Shown here: in pieces, positions 32,640 through 44,012 of the stretch
How the letters are laid out: each line of letters begins with the position of its first letter
How positions within the stretch are numbered: position 1 is the stretch's first letter
DNA from: Ascarosepion bandense
Lineage: Eukaryota; Mollusca; Cephalopoda; Sepiida; Sepiidae
Direction of reading: 5' to 3'
Assembly: GCA_037127315.1 (NCBI GenBank)
Contig: JBBBDQ010001271.1
Coordinates: forward strand, 674,501 to 738,500
Length of the DNA: 64,000 nt
Notes under the pieces: generated by a model
Told to the model about the DNA's origin: nothing
The model's input: the letters and a program-made list of their open reading frames with translations, nothing else
Databases searched by the model: none
Translations under genes and position numbers: made by a program

Positions 32640-33055
32640 TCAGTGCTAGACTTACTTATAAGCTAAATAAGTTATAGCTTAGAGACACACATACCTAGTG
32701 GCTTCACACATTCGAGGCTTCATTTTCTTAATATAATTCTATTAATCATAGAATTATTAACACTAAATTATAAAAACTATATATAATCATATTTAAATTA
32801 AATATAATTATTAATTCTTTACCAGAAAGGTTTTTAGAGAAGAGCTTCGAATTTCATATATCTTAGGGTCTGAGCACGTGAAAGTCCGGTTCTGGTTCAA
32901 CTTGAGGAGTGAAATGGAATCATTTAGCAGATAGGATAAATGTCAGTTGTACATACAGTATCATTTTGTCCGGAATGCTTATTAGTTAAAATTCGTGTGT
33001 ATGTCTTTTAAAACATGGTTGACACTCACTGCATTCAAAGCCTTCCAAAATTCCA
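32640..33055. other. AT-rich stretch without recognised feature
   Basis: Nothing supported. Confidence 0.35.
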
Positions 33056-33060
33056 CTCTT

Positions 33061-33350
33061 GTCAGTCAATAAAGTGCCATACGAGATACACGCTTAAGCG
33101 ATCATGTCTCTTTCGAGACATGTCTGACTAGGCAGATTTTCCAGCATTAGTTGCTATTTCTTTCTGCGGTAGACTGATTGCCAGGCAAGTCTAAAGAATC
33201 CAATACGCCCTGCTATTCAATCCATATCAGGAAAGGGAGGGATGGATTGATACCTTTCTCTCTAGTTTTTTCGTGAATGCAACGAATTTAACTAGAATTT
33301 GAGCTCTCCAATTTCTCATTCTCAGCCTATGTGTATTGCACCACAACGCA
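33061..33350 (-). mobile_element. SINE-C copy 5
   Basis: Near full length in reverse orientation, from GTCAGTCAATAAAGTGCC to GCACCACAACGCA (A-box side). Confidence 0.85.
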
Positions 33351-33374
33351 AAGGTAAAAAAAAGGCTTGAAAAT

Positions 33375-33600
33375 CAGTCAGTTAAATGCTATATGTGGGC
33401 TCTCATGTCACTTTCTCGATATGACAGAAGGTTTTCCCGCATTAGGTTATCATTTCTTTTTGCGGTAGACTGGTTACCAACCAAGGCTACAGAATCGAAT
33501 CTGTGCTGCTATTCAATCCATATTTGGATGGAGAATAGATGGATTCATACCTTTCCCAAGGATATTTGAACATAAGTGAATAAAAAAAAGATTCAACTGG
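33375..33600 (-). mobile_element. SINE-C copy 6 (partial)
   Basis: Matches copy 5 from CAGTCAGTTAAATGC through TTACCAACCAAGGC to the CATAAGTGAAT segment. The tRNA-like head is lost. Confidence 0.75.
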
Positions 33601-33604
33601 AAAT

Positions 33605-34035
33605 ATCCATTGCACCATAAAGTACATTCCCATTTTATATATTGGTCTATAATCTAAAAGCTTGTGGATATCTAGAACTTGGTCAAGTCTTTCGTGCTCC
33701 ACTTCCCATGGCAGTCAGTTTATTTTAGGGTTTGTAAAATCCTGATCTGAGAATGCATATAAAATCTCAGGAAATAATCGATAATAACATTCCTTTTATT
33801 TTTATTTTCGGCATCTTATTTTGGTAAATTGTGAAGAGTCAATCAAATTTAAGATGGAATTTCTTATTCACCAATGATGGCAATTCAGTCATCTAAAGAT
33901 TTAGATCGATAATGAAGAAAAAAATGCCCATCTCGGAAATTGACTGATTTCCCTTTTCAATATGAGTGTGATTACATTTTTAAACTAATTATTCCGGTGA
34001 TCACACACATACACATAGATAGATATATAAAAAGT
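33605..34035. other. Stretch without recognised feature
   Basis: Nothing supported. Confidence 0.35.
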
Positions 34036-34036
34036 G

Positions 34037-34038
34037 TA

Positions 34039-34098
<60 letters not shown>
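34037..34098. repeat. (CTAT)n microsatellite
   Basis: About 15 units. Confidence 0.97.
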
Positions 34099-34099
34099 G

Positions 34100-34410
34100 T
34101 CTTAGTCTATTTCAGGTTACTGTCTTTTTACCTATATAGTCTGAATTATTTGTTGCCTGTTAAATCAATAAGCTAAATTTTCGTTTTGAATCGATTTCTT
34201 CCTTAATTCTACTCTATTCTTGTCCGGACTACAAAAAGTTATGGAAATTTTATTTATTTATTTATTCATTAAACCGAAAAAAAGAAAAAAGACTCCCCTA
34301 ACTCCAAACACGTCTGAAAAACAAAATAAATTTAGATGGTTTGATCGATTTTAGACGGTATTGTTGTGGTTTACAGGGGAGAAAATATGCTTTGAATCGG
34401 CCTGTACAAT

Positions 34411-34450
<40 letters not shown>

Positions 34451-34950
34451 TTTTCTCCTCCTCCACCAACAACTCTTCCTTCTCCTCCTTCTCATCTTCC
34501 TCCTCCTCTTTCTTAGCAGATTTTCTTTTAAATTATACAAGGGCAGATAAATTCGAAGAAGAAAAGAACAGTTTAGTTTGAGATGATTATAGCTTGAGGG
34601 TAAGGTGGCAGCCATTAATCTTGAAGGACTGTTGTTTTGCGTCGGAATAATCTTTCATCTATTCCCTTTTGCGTTTTAATTTCGGGTCCGAGCTGGTTTT
34701 GTGGGCGCACAAAAATGATTTTTTGAAACGAAAAACAAAAAAGCTTCCTGGTGATGAATATAAGGGCGATGCGAGGAAGATGAAAAAATATCGAAATTAA
34801 AATAAGATATCAGCATAAATACAATTAACGAATGGTGGAAGTAAGGCGAACAAATAAGAAATAAAAATGAGCAAGAACAAAAACAAAACAAAAATATTAA
34901 GATGCCCACAAAGTAATGAAGTTTTACCAGAACACATATTAAAAAACAAT
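34100..34950. other. Stretch with (ATC)n/(AGC)n tract, otherwise unrecognised
   Basis: Trinucleotide tract at 34409-34450 followed by a CTC/TTC-rich block. Open frames here encode only homopolymers and are not supported. Confidence 0.45.
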
Positions 34951-34954
34951 GCTA

Positions 34955-35820
34955 AACAGAAACTCTTATTGAAAGAAAGCCAGAAGAAAGGATTAAGTAT
35001 TAATTGCAAGAAGATAGAATGTATGGCTGTTAGCAGACGGATTAGCTCAAAGTGCAAACTCAAGTTGGAGAAATCAAGATGAAACAAGTAAAAATAAAAG
35101 TATATCTAGGAAGTGTCTTAACAGATGACAGAATGTGCGAAAATGAAATCCGAAGCCTTATCTCTACATACCAAATGCTAAATAGCGTAATTGTAAAAAC
35201 TTAGCTAGAAAGAAGGAAAAGAGTACTAAATTTTTACGTGATATCTGTCCTTTTCGATGACAGTGATGGTGAACAATCTTCTCAAAGATGAAGAAGAGAT
35301 TTCAAGCAAGTTAAATTTGGTTCTAGAGAAGAATGCTGTGGAAACTATGAATTGATTATGTGAGCAACGACGAAGTTTTAGAGAAAATAGAAATGAAAGG
35401 GATATTTATAATTAACATCAGAAAAACCTGTTGTATTTTCTCAGACACACAATGAGGAATAAAGGTTTAGAAAATCTAATACTCACAGGGTAGATTGAAG
35501 ACAAGAGCAAAAAGAGGAAAGAACGCATAATATACTTAGCGTGGGCTCCTTGATGTGTTGTAATGGTTAGCAAGCTTGTCTCGATAGAACAGTCACAACT
35601 GAGTAGTGAGTTAGATCTTCACTGAGCGCCCTTTGTGTTATATCTAGGCTTTGCTTAGAAAATCACCTTAACATACTTAGTGTGCTTGAGTAAATGGATA
35701 ACTAAATGGCGTTTAGAATAAATAAGAACAAGACGGAATTTATTAAGAGCTACAAAGATCAAGGTGTTATGGAGAACTATAACCATCCTGAGAAGACACG
35801 GCACGTAAAAATGAAGTAAA
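34955..35820 (+). mobile_element. RTE-like LINE fragment interrupted by SINE-A
   Basis: LLKESQKKGLSINCKKIECM (about 34957-35020) and VYLGSVLTDDRM (about 35100-35135) are the region after the YADD box of RTE reverse transcriptases. Further on, FYVISVLF and traces of the RRMLRISW region survive with many stops. At 35541-35671 a SINE-A interrupts it. The LINE resumes TGTGCTTGAGTAAATGG and ends near GACACGGCACGTAAAAATGA at about 35792-35811. Confidence 0.75.
35541..35671 (+). mobile_element. SINE-A copy 2 with target duplication
   Basis: The tRNA-like head GTTGTAATGGTTAGCAAGCT and GAGTTAGATCTTCACTG match copy 1 at 15402. TATACTTAG (35531-35539) before and CATACTTAG (35672-35680) after look like the target-site duplication. 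Confidence 0.8.
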
Positions 35821-35939
35821 ATTAATCCTATATTTTTCAATGATTTTCAATCTCTACAAGGCCTTGGAGCCACTGGAGGTAGATACTTACAGAGTAAGAG
35901 GCATAGTTTATATTGATATTTGCTGAAGATAACGGTTAG

Positions 35940-36245
35940 CACCACACTCGATCATCGAAAAACGCATCGAAAAAGGCACTTGAACATCTGTTCCAAAAAG
36001 CATCAGTTCGTTGGAGGAACTTGCAATTCATCAAAAGTCTACGAACGATGGTTCTCTACAATGCATGGCATGGCGGGTCTTATCCGAGAAGCTTAGAACT
36101 GGTCGATCTGAGGAATGTAGTTCGTTTGAACACTTTGCATGGAAATAGCGATAGAGCAGCAACAGGCTCGTGACGTTGTATCGGGAGAAAAGGGTTGCAG
36201 GGCGGAGCTGCCTAACCAATGTAAAGAGCTTATCAAAAACTTGGA
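35940..36245 (-). mobile_element. Diverged LINE ORF2 C-terminal fragment
   Basis: The minus strand reads SRYNVTSLLLLYRYFHAKCS, NELHSSDRPVLSF and then a decayed SFWNR motif. This has the same order as DVASLCLFYKYFHGFCSDEL and RLWNSLP in the main LINE family but is clearly another lineage. Confidence 0.5.
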
Positions 36246-36370
36246 AAGTTGAGTTACTAAATAAAATTGACTGTAACTGAGATATCCAAAACGGCATGCT
36301 ATGTGGAATAAGAAGAACCTACACCTATAGACTAAATAAAGGGCTTTGTCCAGAATTTCAGTGTATATCA

Positions 36371-36415
36371 CTTGAAGAAGGCCGGAGTGTACAACGGCCG
36401 AAATATCGTAAATAC
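36371..36415 (+). ncRNA. Degenerate hammerhead-like motif (Penelope-like type?)
   Basis: CTTGAAGAAGGCCGG, a 10-nt loop, then CGGCCGAAATATCG. It has the shape CUGAAGA-stem-GAAA seen in hammerheads of Penelope-like elements, with a 5-bp GGCCG/CGGCC stem II. An extra U breaks the CUGA core, so it is likely inactive or coincidental. Confidence 0.35.
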
Positions 36416-36529
36416 GGCAATAAATATTATAACAACGATCCGAATGATGTAAATAGTGTGAATATTCTAGTAACAGTATCAGATCTCAGAAATATAGACA
36501 AGCCCCGTATAAAAATATAGGTTATCTCT

Positions 36530-36985
36530 CCTTAGATCTTCTCATTATTAGAAGAGTTCATTATCTGGTGATAATGAGGTAGTCACAAATTTAGGCGCCG
36601 GGTTAGTCTGGCTAGCAACCTCCACATTATAAAGACAGGCCGGCTCCGGAAAAAGACTTCAAAACTAGTGAACTAAACTAACGTATTAGGGCCTACTTCG
36701 AGAACAAGCGATGTCAGCGAGAACAAACCTAACTAATGCAAGACAAGTGAACTTCGAAGAAGATATGACAACAACAGATAAGTGTTACAATTAATTTCAA
36801 ACAGATATGCATTTCGGGTTTTGGTTCCAATATCTTGATTTTAAGCGCTAGAAGAATACGTTTTTAACAACTCTCTTTTGTTTTTATTAGATAACTAGTG
36901 TACCCCTGCCAACAAAAATGACGGCAAACTATTTGAGAGGATTATTAGATGTTTTTATTTAGGTTATCCACCCTGACCGTGACAG
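36530..36985. other. Stretch without recognised feature
   Basis: Could be part of the same element as the motif at 36371; no coding evidence. Confidence 0.3.
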
Positions 36986-37010
36986 GAGGGATATATATAT
37001 ATATATATAT

Positions 37011-37279
37011 AGTCATCCGCAGACAGATCTTTTTCGTTGTATCACAGCTCATCAGTACGGTTAGACTCCGATTGCTTTTAACCCAGGATTGAAACCCGAC
37101 CGAATTGGCGTCAGTCGGTGATTCTACCCCTGAGCTATGGGCGCTCGGTAGAAGAAGGCAGATTTTTTAGCGTGTATATTATCATTTTGCACGCCCAATA
37201 GCTGAGAGTGTTCTAATTCACTGCTGAATGAACGATGCGTAAATGCTAGAGTAGCTAATGTTTTTCAAAGTCCTCCATT

Positions 37280-37284
<5 letters not shown>
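37011..37284 (-). mobile_element. SINE-B copy 5 (most complete)
   Basis: On the minus strand it runs from GAATGGAGGACTTTGAAAAA through GAGCGCCCATAGCTCAGGGG (A box) and GGTCGGGTTTCAATCCTGGG (B box) to the 3' ribozyme-like end at 37017-37060. CUGAUGA is intact and stem I is CCGUA/UGCGG with a GUC triplet. Stem II has one C-A mismatch and stem III one C-to-A change. TA runs flank both sides (36991-37010, 37285-37333). Confidence 0.85.

Positions 37285-37333
<49 letters not shown>
37285..37333. repeat. (TA)n microsatellite
   Basis: About 24 TA units. Confidence 0.97.
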
Positions 37334-37334
<1 letters not shown>

Positions 37335-37486
37335 CGGTCTTTATTATAATCGAAAGGATGTATCTAAAATATATTGGAAAACTGCATAATCCTCTTGTCT
37401 TTGTTCATCTATCACAATTCATATTTCGGGGTAAGTGGATTAATTTCCCATACCCGCAGTGTAGGTAGAAGTGGTATTAAACATTA

Positions 37487-38638
37487 AGCTGTTACAAAAA
37501 CATGGCCGCTCGAAGTGTAGTATTTTTTAAAACCATTTTAACATCGTATTCACAGTATATATCAGGTGAATTTTGACATACATAATAATTAATGTGTGCT
37601 CTTTAATAATTCTAAACTTTTTTCAGACAAAAATATTCTTGAAGCATAGAAGCCCTTAAATATGAACATTACGAAACATGATCTTTGTTTTCTTTTCTTA
37701 CATGTGTTTAAACTCGGACACAGTGCCTCCCAAACTTCTGCCAGTATCAAGAGAGCATGGAAAGATGGGTCTACAAGGGATCGGACAGTACAAAGGTTGT
37801 TCCTGAAATTCAGTACTGGTAATGAAAGCCTTGAAAATGAAGATGGTAGAGGATGGTCATGCAGTCTTGAAAATAAATAATTGCAAGCAATTGTTGAGCA
37901 AAACCAACATCAAAGTGCATGAGAAATGTCTCAGATGCTTGGTGTCAGCAGAGCAACAGTCTCACGCTATTTGCAGAGTATTGGCAAGGTGAAAAAACTC
38001 GATAAATGGGTTCCTCGTGATCACAATTAAAGTCAAACACTTTCATCGTGATGAGTCCCCCAAACATTTCCCAAAGCCAAAATTGCATCAACAAAAGATT
38101 TTGTGATTGTCTGGTGGTTTGCAATTAGTGTTATCCACTAAAGATTACTGGAAGCCAGTCAGAGAATTAATGCAGAGTTTTACTGCAATCAACTTGCTGC
38201 AATGCACGCACGCCTGCAAAAAATAAGACTTGCATTGGTGAATCGACATAGTACAATTCTGCTCCACGATAATGCGCGGATACATGTTGAAAGAATGACG
38301 TTGAACAAAATCACAGACCTGGGATACGAAAGTTTACCATATCCTCCATATTATCCTGATCTTTCACCCACTGATTATCATTTTTGCAAAGCAGTAGAAC
38401 ACATTTTTAAAGAGTAAAATCTTTTAGGTCTAAACCAGAGGTAAAACCAGCTTTTAAAGATTTCGTTGCATCACAGCCAATAACTTTTTATGAACGAGGA
38501 ATAAATAATCTTGTTTATCAATGGCAGATGTGCAGAGATGCTTAATGTTCGTGTTTTGACTAATTTCAAAATCTCTATAGTTAATTTTTCAAGAGTAAAA
38601 TTATGTTCCTGAAATTGACCATTATTTTTGTAACAACC
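37487..38638 (+). mobile_element. mariner element (DD34D type), degenerate
   Basis: Terminal inverted repeats AGCTGTTACAAAAACATGG (37487-37505) and the reverse complement of AGGTTGTTACAAAAATAATGG at the right end (38618-38638) are flanked by TA at 37485-37486 and 38639-38640. Total length is 1152 bp, slightly short for a 1.3-kb mariner. The transposase inside is interrupted. Boundaries are supported by both TIRs and target site. Confidence 0.9.
37662..38550 (+). pseudogene. mariner transposase, broken
   Basis: N-terminal helix-turn-helix segments are HDLCFLFLHVFKLGHSASQT, DRTVQRLFLKFSTGNESLEN, then after a stop EMSQMLGVSRATVSRYLQSI. These are the two HTH units of mariner. The linker motif WVPRDHN corresponds to WVPHxL. 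The region with the first catalytic Asp is deleted or scrambled between about 38030 and 38100. The C-terminal half reads LLHDNARIHVERM and PPYYPDLSPTDYHF, with 34 residues between HD and the Asp of PTDYHF, the DD34D signature. At least two stops and two frameshifts; not functional. Confidence 0.85.
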
Positions 38639-38644
38639 TAATAA

Positions 38645-39025
38645 TTCTAGACATAGATTTATAATATACAGTCATTGGTTGGTTGATTCATAATTCAGAG
38701 AGGTAAATGCATAACACTCTAATATAATAAAATCGTAGAAAAGATAATAAGCAAAAACACTCGAAAAGACGAAAAAAGAAATTGTAGAAAACAAGAAGTA
38801 ATTGAAGGACCGAAGAGAAAGAAGAAATTTTTGAAATTAATTTTATATTACCATCGAGATTTAAAATTGTTTGATGCACCAAACTGTAACGAAACAAATA
38901 CTCCCAGAACAATACTATCAGAATTATGTAAATGTTTACTAAACTGAAAGTTGAACTGTTTGAGTATCGAATGATTGAAATCAGCTCTAGAGCAGTCGTC
39001 TATCGGGAGACGGTTATTCTAGAGA
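38645..39025. other. Stretch without recognised feature
   Basis: Nothing supported. Confidence 0.35.
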
Positions 39026-39029
39026 AGAC

Positions 39030-39038
39030 AGCACACGC

Positions 39039-39078
<40 letters not shown>
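39030..39078. repeat. (CA)n microsatellite
   Basis: About 24 CA units. Confidence 0.95.
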
Positions 39079-39081
<3 letters not shown>

Positions 39082-39208
39082 CAACAACAAAAACGACAAC
39101 AGCACTCGGACAAACAAACGCACATATCCACGCATAGAGGTACACAATGCGTACATGAATAAATAAATCGTAAGTCTTTCTAATTTAAACTGCGCGTCGA
39201 CTAAATGA

Positions 39209-39278
39209 TTCTTCTTCTTCTTCTTCTTCTTCTTCTTCTTCTTCTTCTTCTTCTTCTTCTTCTTCTTCTTCTTCTTCT
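39209..39278 (-). repeat. (TTC)n, the (GAA)n tail of an RTE-like LINE
   Basis: About 23 TTC units on the plus strand directly after the 3' end of the minus-strand LINE that follows, consistent with a tail made during reverse transcription and later expanded. Confidence 0.9.
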
Positions 39279-40290
39279 ATGTGCCCTATCCTTTCAGGAC
39301 GTAGGAGATCATGGCTTTCCATGTCTCCCTATCTCTGGTGGTTCTTAGCACGCTTTCTCCTGTTACTCCACGCAAGTCTCGTTCCATCATCCACCTGATC
39401 AGACCCTTCAAATATGTTATTTGCTGCTTTCCCCTGTTTCTTTTCTCCTCTATCTGGCCTGTTAGTATCAGATTCTCCAAGCCCTCCTTCCTCATTGCAT
39501 GTCCCAGGAACTTTAGCTGTCTCTTCCTGATACTCAGTATTAATTTCCTTTTCGTTTCTATCCTTTTCAAAACCTCATCATTGCTCACATGCTCGATCCA
39601 TGATATTCGCAGCATCCTTCTGTAGAACAACATCTCTGTTGCTTCGAGTATCTCTTTCCTCTTTGTAAAGGTTGTCCAGCATTTGCTACCATACAGAAGA
39701 TTTGATATCACATAACACTCCAATACTCTTTTCTTTGTTTTCAACGAAATCTTCCTGTCGCTCAATACTCTGCTTAGCTTTTGAAGTGCGTAATTAGCCA
39801 TGCGAACGCCACTTTGGATTTCAGTTTCGCACTTTCCATTCGCTGTCAGAACACTTCCCAGGTGTTTAAAGCTTGATTTTAATATTCCTGACCTGAAGTT
39901 TGCATTTCGGGCTCTTTTCTTTTTCTTTTTTTTTTTTTTTTTTTTTTTGCTGATGACAGCGCATTCAGTTTTCTGTTGAATTCATTTCCTGTCCTTATGC
40001 GAGCCGTTTTCTGATAGTATAGGTTCACTGTCTTCACCAAATATGTCGAGGTTACCGAGCATCTCTAACAAGTCTTTGTGGCATGCTTTAACGAACGCAT
40101 TTGCGTAGTCTATAAAAAAACAGGCACATGTCATTCTGCATTTGCAATGCTCCTTCTGGTAAAATTCTGAGCACAAATATCACGTTCTTTGTTCTGGTTT
40201 TTTGACAAATCCGCTCTGTACTTCTATCGCTGGTCTGATTCTGCTGCGAAAAATATTCATCAGAATACGGAAGATGAGTTTTGTTTAGTG
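39279..40290 (-). mobile_element. RTE-like LINE, 3' part of RT to tail
   Basis: Minus strand. QSGFVKK and FIDYANAFVKACHKDLLEML (about 40085-40150) belong to the RT fingers/palm. Then comes a deletion, KTECAVIS (post-YADD), and a 171-codon open frame (39286-39801). That frame reads KLSRVLSDRKISLKTKKRVL, CYVISNLLYGSKCW, YRRMLRISWIEHVSNDEVL, RKRQLKFLGHAMRKEGLENL, GKQQITYLKGLIRWMMER and ends MISYVLKG. The YADD box itself is lost. A 24-bp T run at about 39923-39947 interrupts it. It is the longest RTE copy in the window. Confidence 0.9.
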
Positions 40291-40375
40291 CTACATTAAG
40301 CTTTTTGATCGGTGGAGTTAATATTTCTTTGCACCCAGCTTCTTAGGTAGGTGCAAAGAAAAGTGATCTGCTTAA

Positions 40376-41362
40376 GTCCTCCGGTATCCCTAAACGCTGA
40401 TAATGATTGATAAAACTATTAAAGTTACAATATAATTATCAATGAGCTGATACACATCTCAGCTTGTAACATCAATCAATGATAGAACAGTCAAAGTTGC
40501 AATATGTTTCTCAAGACCTACACAATTATGCTCAATAGGCTAAAAGACATGTGAGAAACTGACAACGATCAGTGCTTCAACCGAATTGATAGAACGGTTA
40601 AAATTACAATATAAACTAAAACACGTCAATCGACTGCAATCTATCAATGCCTCATGCTGACGAGGATTAACAGAACAGACAAAACTAGAATATGATTCTC
40701 AATAGGCTACAAACATAAAAACAACTGATATCTATGAATTCCTTTCTCCTGATAAAGATTGATAAAACAGCCAAAAGTAAAGTATGCTTCTCAATAGACT
40801 AAAACACCTTTCAGCAGGACGGTCACTTTATAGACTATCAATGTCTCATACCTGATAAGGATTGATAGAATGGTCAAATCCAGAATATGATACTGAATAA
40901 GTGAAATACATGTCTGCAAATAACATCTATCAATTCCTCACCAGTGATAATGATTAGTAAAACGCTCAAAGCTGCAAAATTATACTCAGTACACTAAAAC
41001 ACATGCTGGAAACTGACATCTATCAATGCCTTAACCCAAATAATGACTGATAGAACAGTTGAAATTACAATATGATTCTAAATAGAGTGAAAAACGTCAA
41101 TAGACTGTCATCTATCAGTGCCTCATCTCATAAGGATTGATATAAAAATCAAGACCACAATATGATTCTCAATAGTTTAAAATACACCTCAAAAACTGTC
41201 ATCTATAAATGCCTCACTCCTGATAATGATTACTAGAACGGTCAAAACTACAATATGGTTCTTAATATGCCAGAACATATAAATAACTGATATCTATCAA
41301 TCCCTGACTCCTTATAAAGATTGCTAAAACAGTCTGGTTGCAATATGATTTTTCAGTAGATT
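40376..41362. repeat. Satellite array 1, unit about 90-95 bp, about 11 units
   Basis: Units contain CCTGATAATGATTGATAGAA, CAATATGATTCTCAATAG and AAACACATGTCAGCAACTGT, then CTATCAATGCCTCA. The GATAATGATT-type segment recurs near 40396, 40570, 40660, 40750, 40855, 40943, 41038, 41133, 41222 and 41313. Units differ by roughly 10-25 percent, so the array is old. It continues at 48273-48715 and 50085-51060. Confidence 0.9.
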
Positions 41363-42520
41363 CTAGGTACCTCCACTCAATTGCCGGAAAAGCAGCATAG
41401 TTAAAGTTAAAAGGGTCAATCTTAATAAAAACAAAGTTTTATCATCAAAATGTTTATGCTATTATAAAATTTTGTTGTCATTATTTTTTAAAATGTTTTA
41501 ATCCTTTCTAACACGGTAGAAATTTCAATTAAAATTTCTTTTTTTGTTTTCCGTCAGCGATTCACGTTATGTTTAATGTGACTAAGTAAAACGTGATATT
41601 ACGCAAGTCCTTTTTTTGGCATTGAAAAACACATTAATTTGAAAATTCTTGTAAAAATGAACTAATTGTCTAATTGTAATGAAACTTTCCAGACTTATTC
41701 ACAAATGAATGAAATTATTTATGCAAGTATTATTTTTAGAAAACCTTAATCTGTTACGCTCCACCTCAATTAATTGCATAAAACTTCTAGAAATACATTA
41801 TCTATACCAATTTTTTATTTATTAGTTAAATGCAGGACACATCGGAGAATATAAATCATGTCATATTTTATTTTTAATTACGGACCATTTTTCCGAAAAT
41901 CTGCTCCGAATTGTAAAATCAAAAATGCATTAAAACTACGCCGTTTTTAATCTAGATACAGTTTTAATTGATTTTATAAATAATATAATCTTAGGATATA
42001 TTCTGAAAAAGAAAAAAATTCGATGAATAATGAATTTTTATAAGAATGGTTGTCATTTTTTTCTTTGCTAATTAAAGTTTCAAATTTCATGTTTTTAAAT
42101 TTCTTCCAGTTACTCAGTGTCATCGGTCATTAATTCATTAAAAACAGACTTTATTTACAAATCGAAAATTCATAAGCTTAATACAAATCATTAAAAATTA
42201 AGATAATAATTCCTATTTTTTTTATTATGTCAAACTGCACATTTTCTTTTACTATGGAAACTTATAAGAGACTTATCATTAAAAGGTCACATGTTTTAAG
42301 GGTTATTCCCCTTACTCTATGTTAAACTGGGTCATGCCAAGACCATCTAGAAGAAAAGTCCTGCTGCATGTGACGTCAAGAACTCGTGACTTCATCAACT
42401 TGAGTCCTAAGTTTCAACAAGTGGACAAATCGTTTGAGTATTTAGATTTTTCACGGTGTTTTTAAATTGTCTGTTTTTTCTTTTAAATATTGCATTAACT
42501 TATGAACAAAAACAATTCCT

Positions 42521-42660
42521 TACAGATGTCTTGTACCAAATTGCAAAGGAAGTTATAAAAACAGCCCAAAAGCTCATGTATTTTCTTTTCCGAAAGATAA
42601 AAAATTTTGTGATCTCTGGATTCGTACTATTCAAGAGACAATTTTTTACCTACTAAATTC
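42521..42660 (+). pseudogene. THAP zinc-finger domain remnant
   Basis: Reads YRCLVPNCKGSYKNSPKAHV then FSFPKDKKFCDLWIRTIQ. This is the first half of a THAP DNA-binding domain: the CxxPxC start, the FSFPKD motif and the invariant Trp in DLW. One base is missing near 42630; in the shifted frame the sequence continues DNFLPTKFSRLS, as expected before the second zinc ligand pair (CxxH), which is absent. The upstream frame has a TGA at 42503-42505 and no clean start codon. A possible splice donor GTATAT lies at about 42670. In P/THAP9-type transposases this domain binds the element's own DNA. Broken. Confidence 0.8.
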
Positions 42661-43149
42661 AGCAGATTGAGTATATTTTTTGTATTAAAAAATAAACAAA
42701 TATAATTGAAACTTTTATGATTAAATCAATTTCATATTTTAGTAATTCACAACACAATGTTAAATCTAGCGAGAAAGTTAATTCAACTTGACTTGATTTT
42801 ATCGTTCACGTTGTTTTTAAAAGGTTAAAAAACGCATTTTTAAAAATAAACTTTAAAGAAATTTTCCATATAAATTCATAAAGGAATATTTTTATAGACA
42901 TAATATATAATTCTAATAATTTTATTCGTAAATAAAAGAAACTTTAAGGATTAAATTAATTTCATCTTTGTAATTCACAACACATTAAAAAAATTTGCAA
43001 ATGTTTTTAAAAGCTAGAAACCTGACTAAAAAAACTTTAAAGAATTACGATATAAATTTATAAAGGAATATTTTTATAGGTATATAATTAATAGTCTAAC
43101 ATTTTTTAGAACTTTTTTATTCATAAATTTTTTTTAATTTATTTTCAGG

Positions 43150-43262
43150 ATGGTGTTATCCCTAGAATGTTCTCAAACTGTCTCTCATATTTATCTTCAT
43201 TCAGCACCTCTAGAGAGTCACCAGATTCTAGGAGAATTCGACTGGAGAATTCTGCCCTTAAA
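43150..43262 (+). pseudogene. P-type transposase second coding segment
   Basis: ATTTATTTTCAG at 43139-43150 is a good splice acceptor. The segment after it reads DGVIPRMFSNCLSYLSSFST, RESPDSRRIRLENSALK, which corresponds to the post-THAP linker of THAP9-type proteins (a VIPxxF motif followed by PxYLS and a Ser/Arg-rich stretch). Twelve bases later the LTR-like insertion begins and the frame is lost. Confidence 0.65.
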
Positions 43263-43274
43263 AGGGCTTTAAAT

Positions 43275-43785
43275 TGTGGCGATACCGAGCAAAGCGAGGG
43301 GCCGGATGTTTGCCTTCGGAGGTCCAGAAAGCAAATGACCAAAACTGGTTTTTGCGCACCCGGCTCCACGCAGATGTTCCGGCAGAAAACCAAAAAATTA
43401 ATAAATATCAAATTCCTTTTCGTGAGCCTACGTGAATTTTGTTTATCGTCCAATGGGAAGGCCATCATTAAATATGCGTGTGAATTCCCAAATGACATTC
43501 TGGGACCCACAAAGACGAAATAAAAAGCCAACACAGGACGCATCGCCAGTTGAGAAAGTACGAGCATAATTAGCACGTCCCTTGACCTCGTCAAGCGATC
43601 ACACTATGCTAGACTCCGCTTTCTCTCTCACCTTCTTCTTCTTCGCTGTTCCCTGAGCCACTTACCCGACCAACGGGGCGGAGACATCAAAGACATTCCT
43701 AACTGACAAACACTCACATATACATACGCACAAACTCTCTTTCGGCATTTACTGCTATGAACATTTTAACGTTTTTTGAACCCAT
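43275..43785 (+). mobile_element. LTR-x copy d, inserted in the P-type transposon
   Basis: Starts TGTGGCGATACCGAGC, the same terminus as copy c (23206-23905, minus). It contains AAAGCAAATGACCAAAACTGG-like and GTGAATTCCCAAATGACATTC segments, then GTCAAGCGATCACAC and CAAAGACATTCCTA. The 3' part with the polyA-like signal is missing, so it is truncated. Confidence 0.65.
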
Positions 43786-44012
43786 CCTAAAGACATTACT
43801 TTATTTGTAAAAAAAAACCTTAATTGATATCTGTGTATATATGAATGTTGTTTCTATACTCAATTTGATTTTCTTGTTTTTACCCCCAATTATAGTGGGC
43901 AATCTACTAACGAGGCCAAATTCAGTTAATCTGTTTCAATACACAACTATGCTTCACTACAGCGGATAACCCACTATAAAATAAAAGTATTACTGATGAC
44001 CTAGCCTATAAA

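Noticed and set aside
40376..41362. CRISPR-like array
   Set aside because: Repeats are 90-95 bp, diverged and contiguous, without constant repeat and unique spacer alternation; this is a satellite in a eukaryote.
43145..43594. 149-codon minus-strand frame
   Set aside because: Antisense to the P-type second segment and the LTR-like insertion; no domain.
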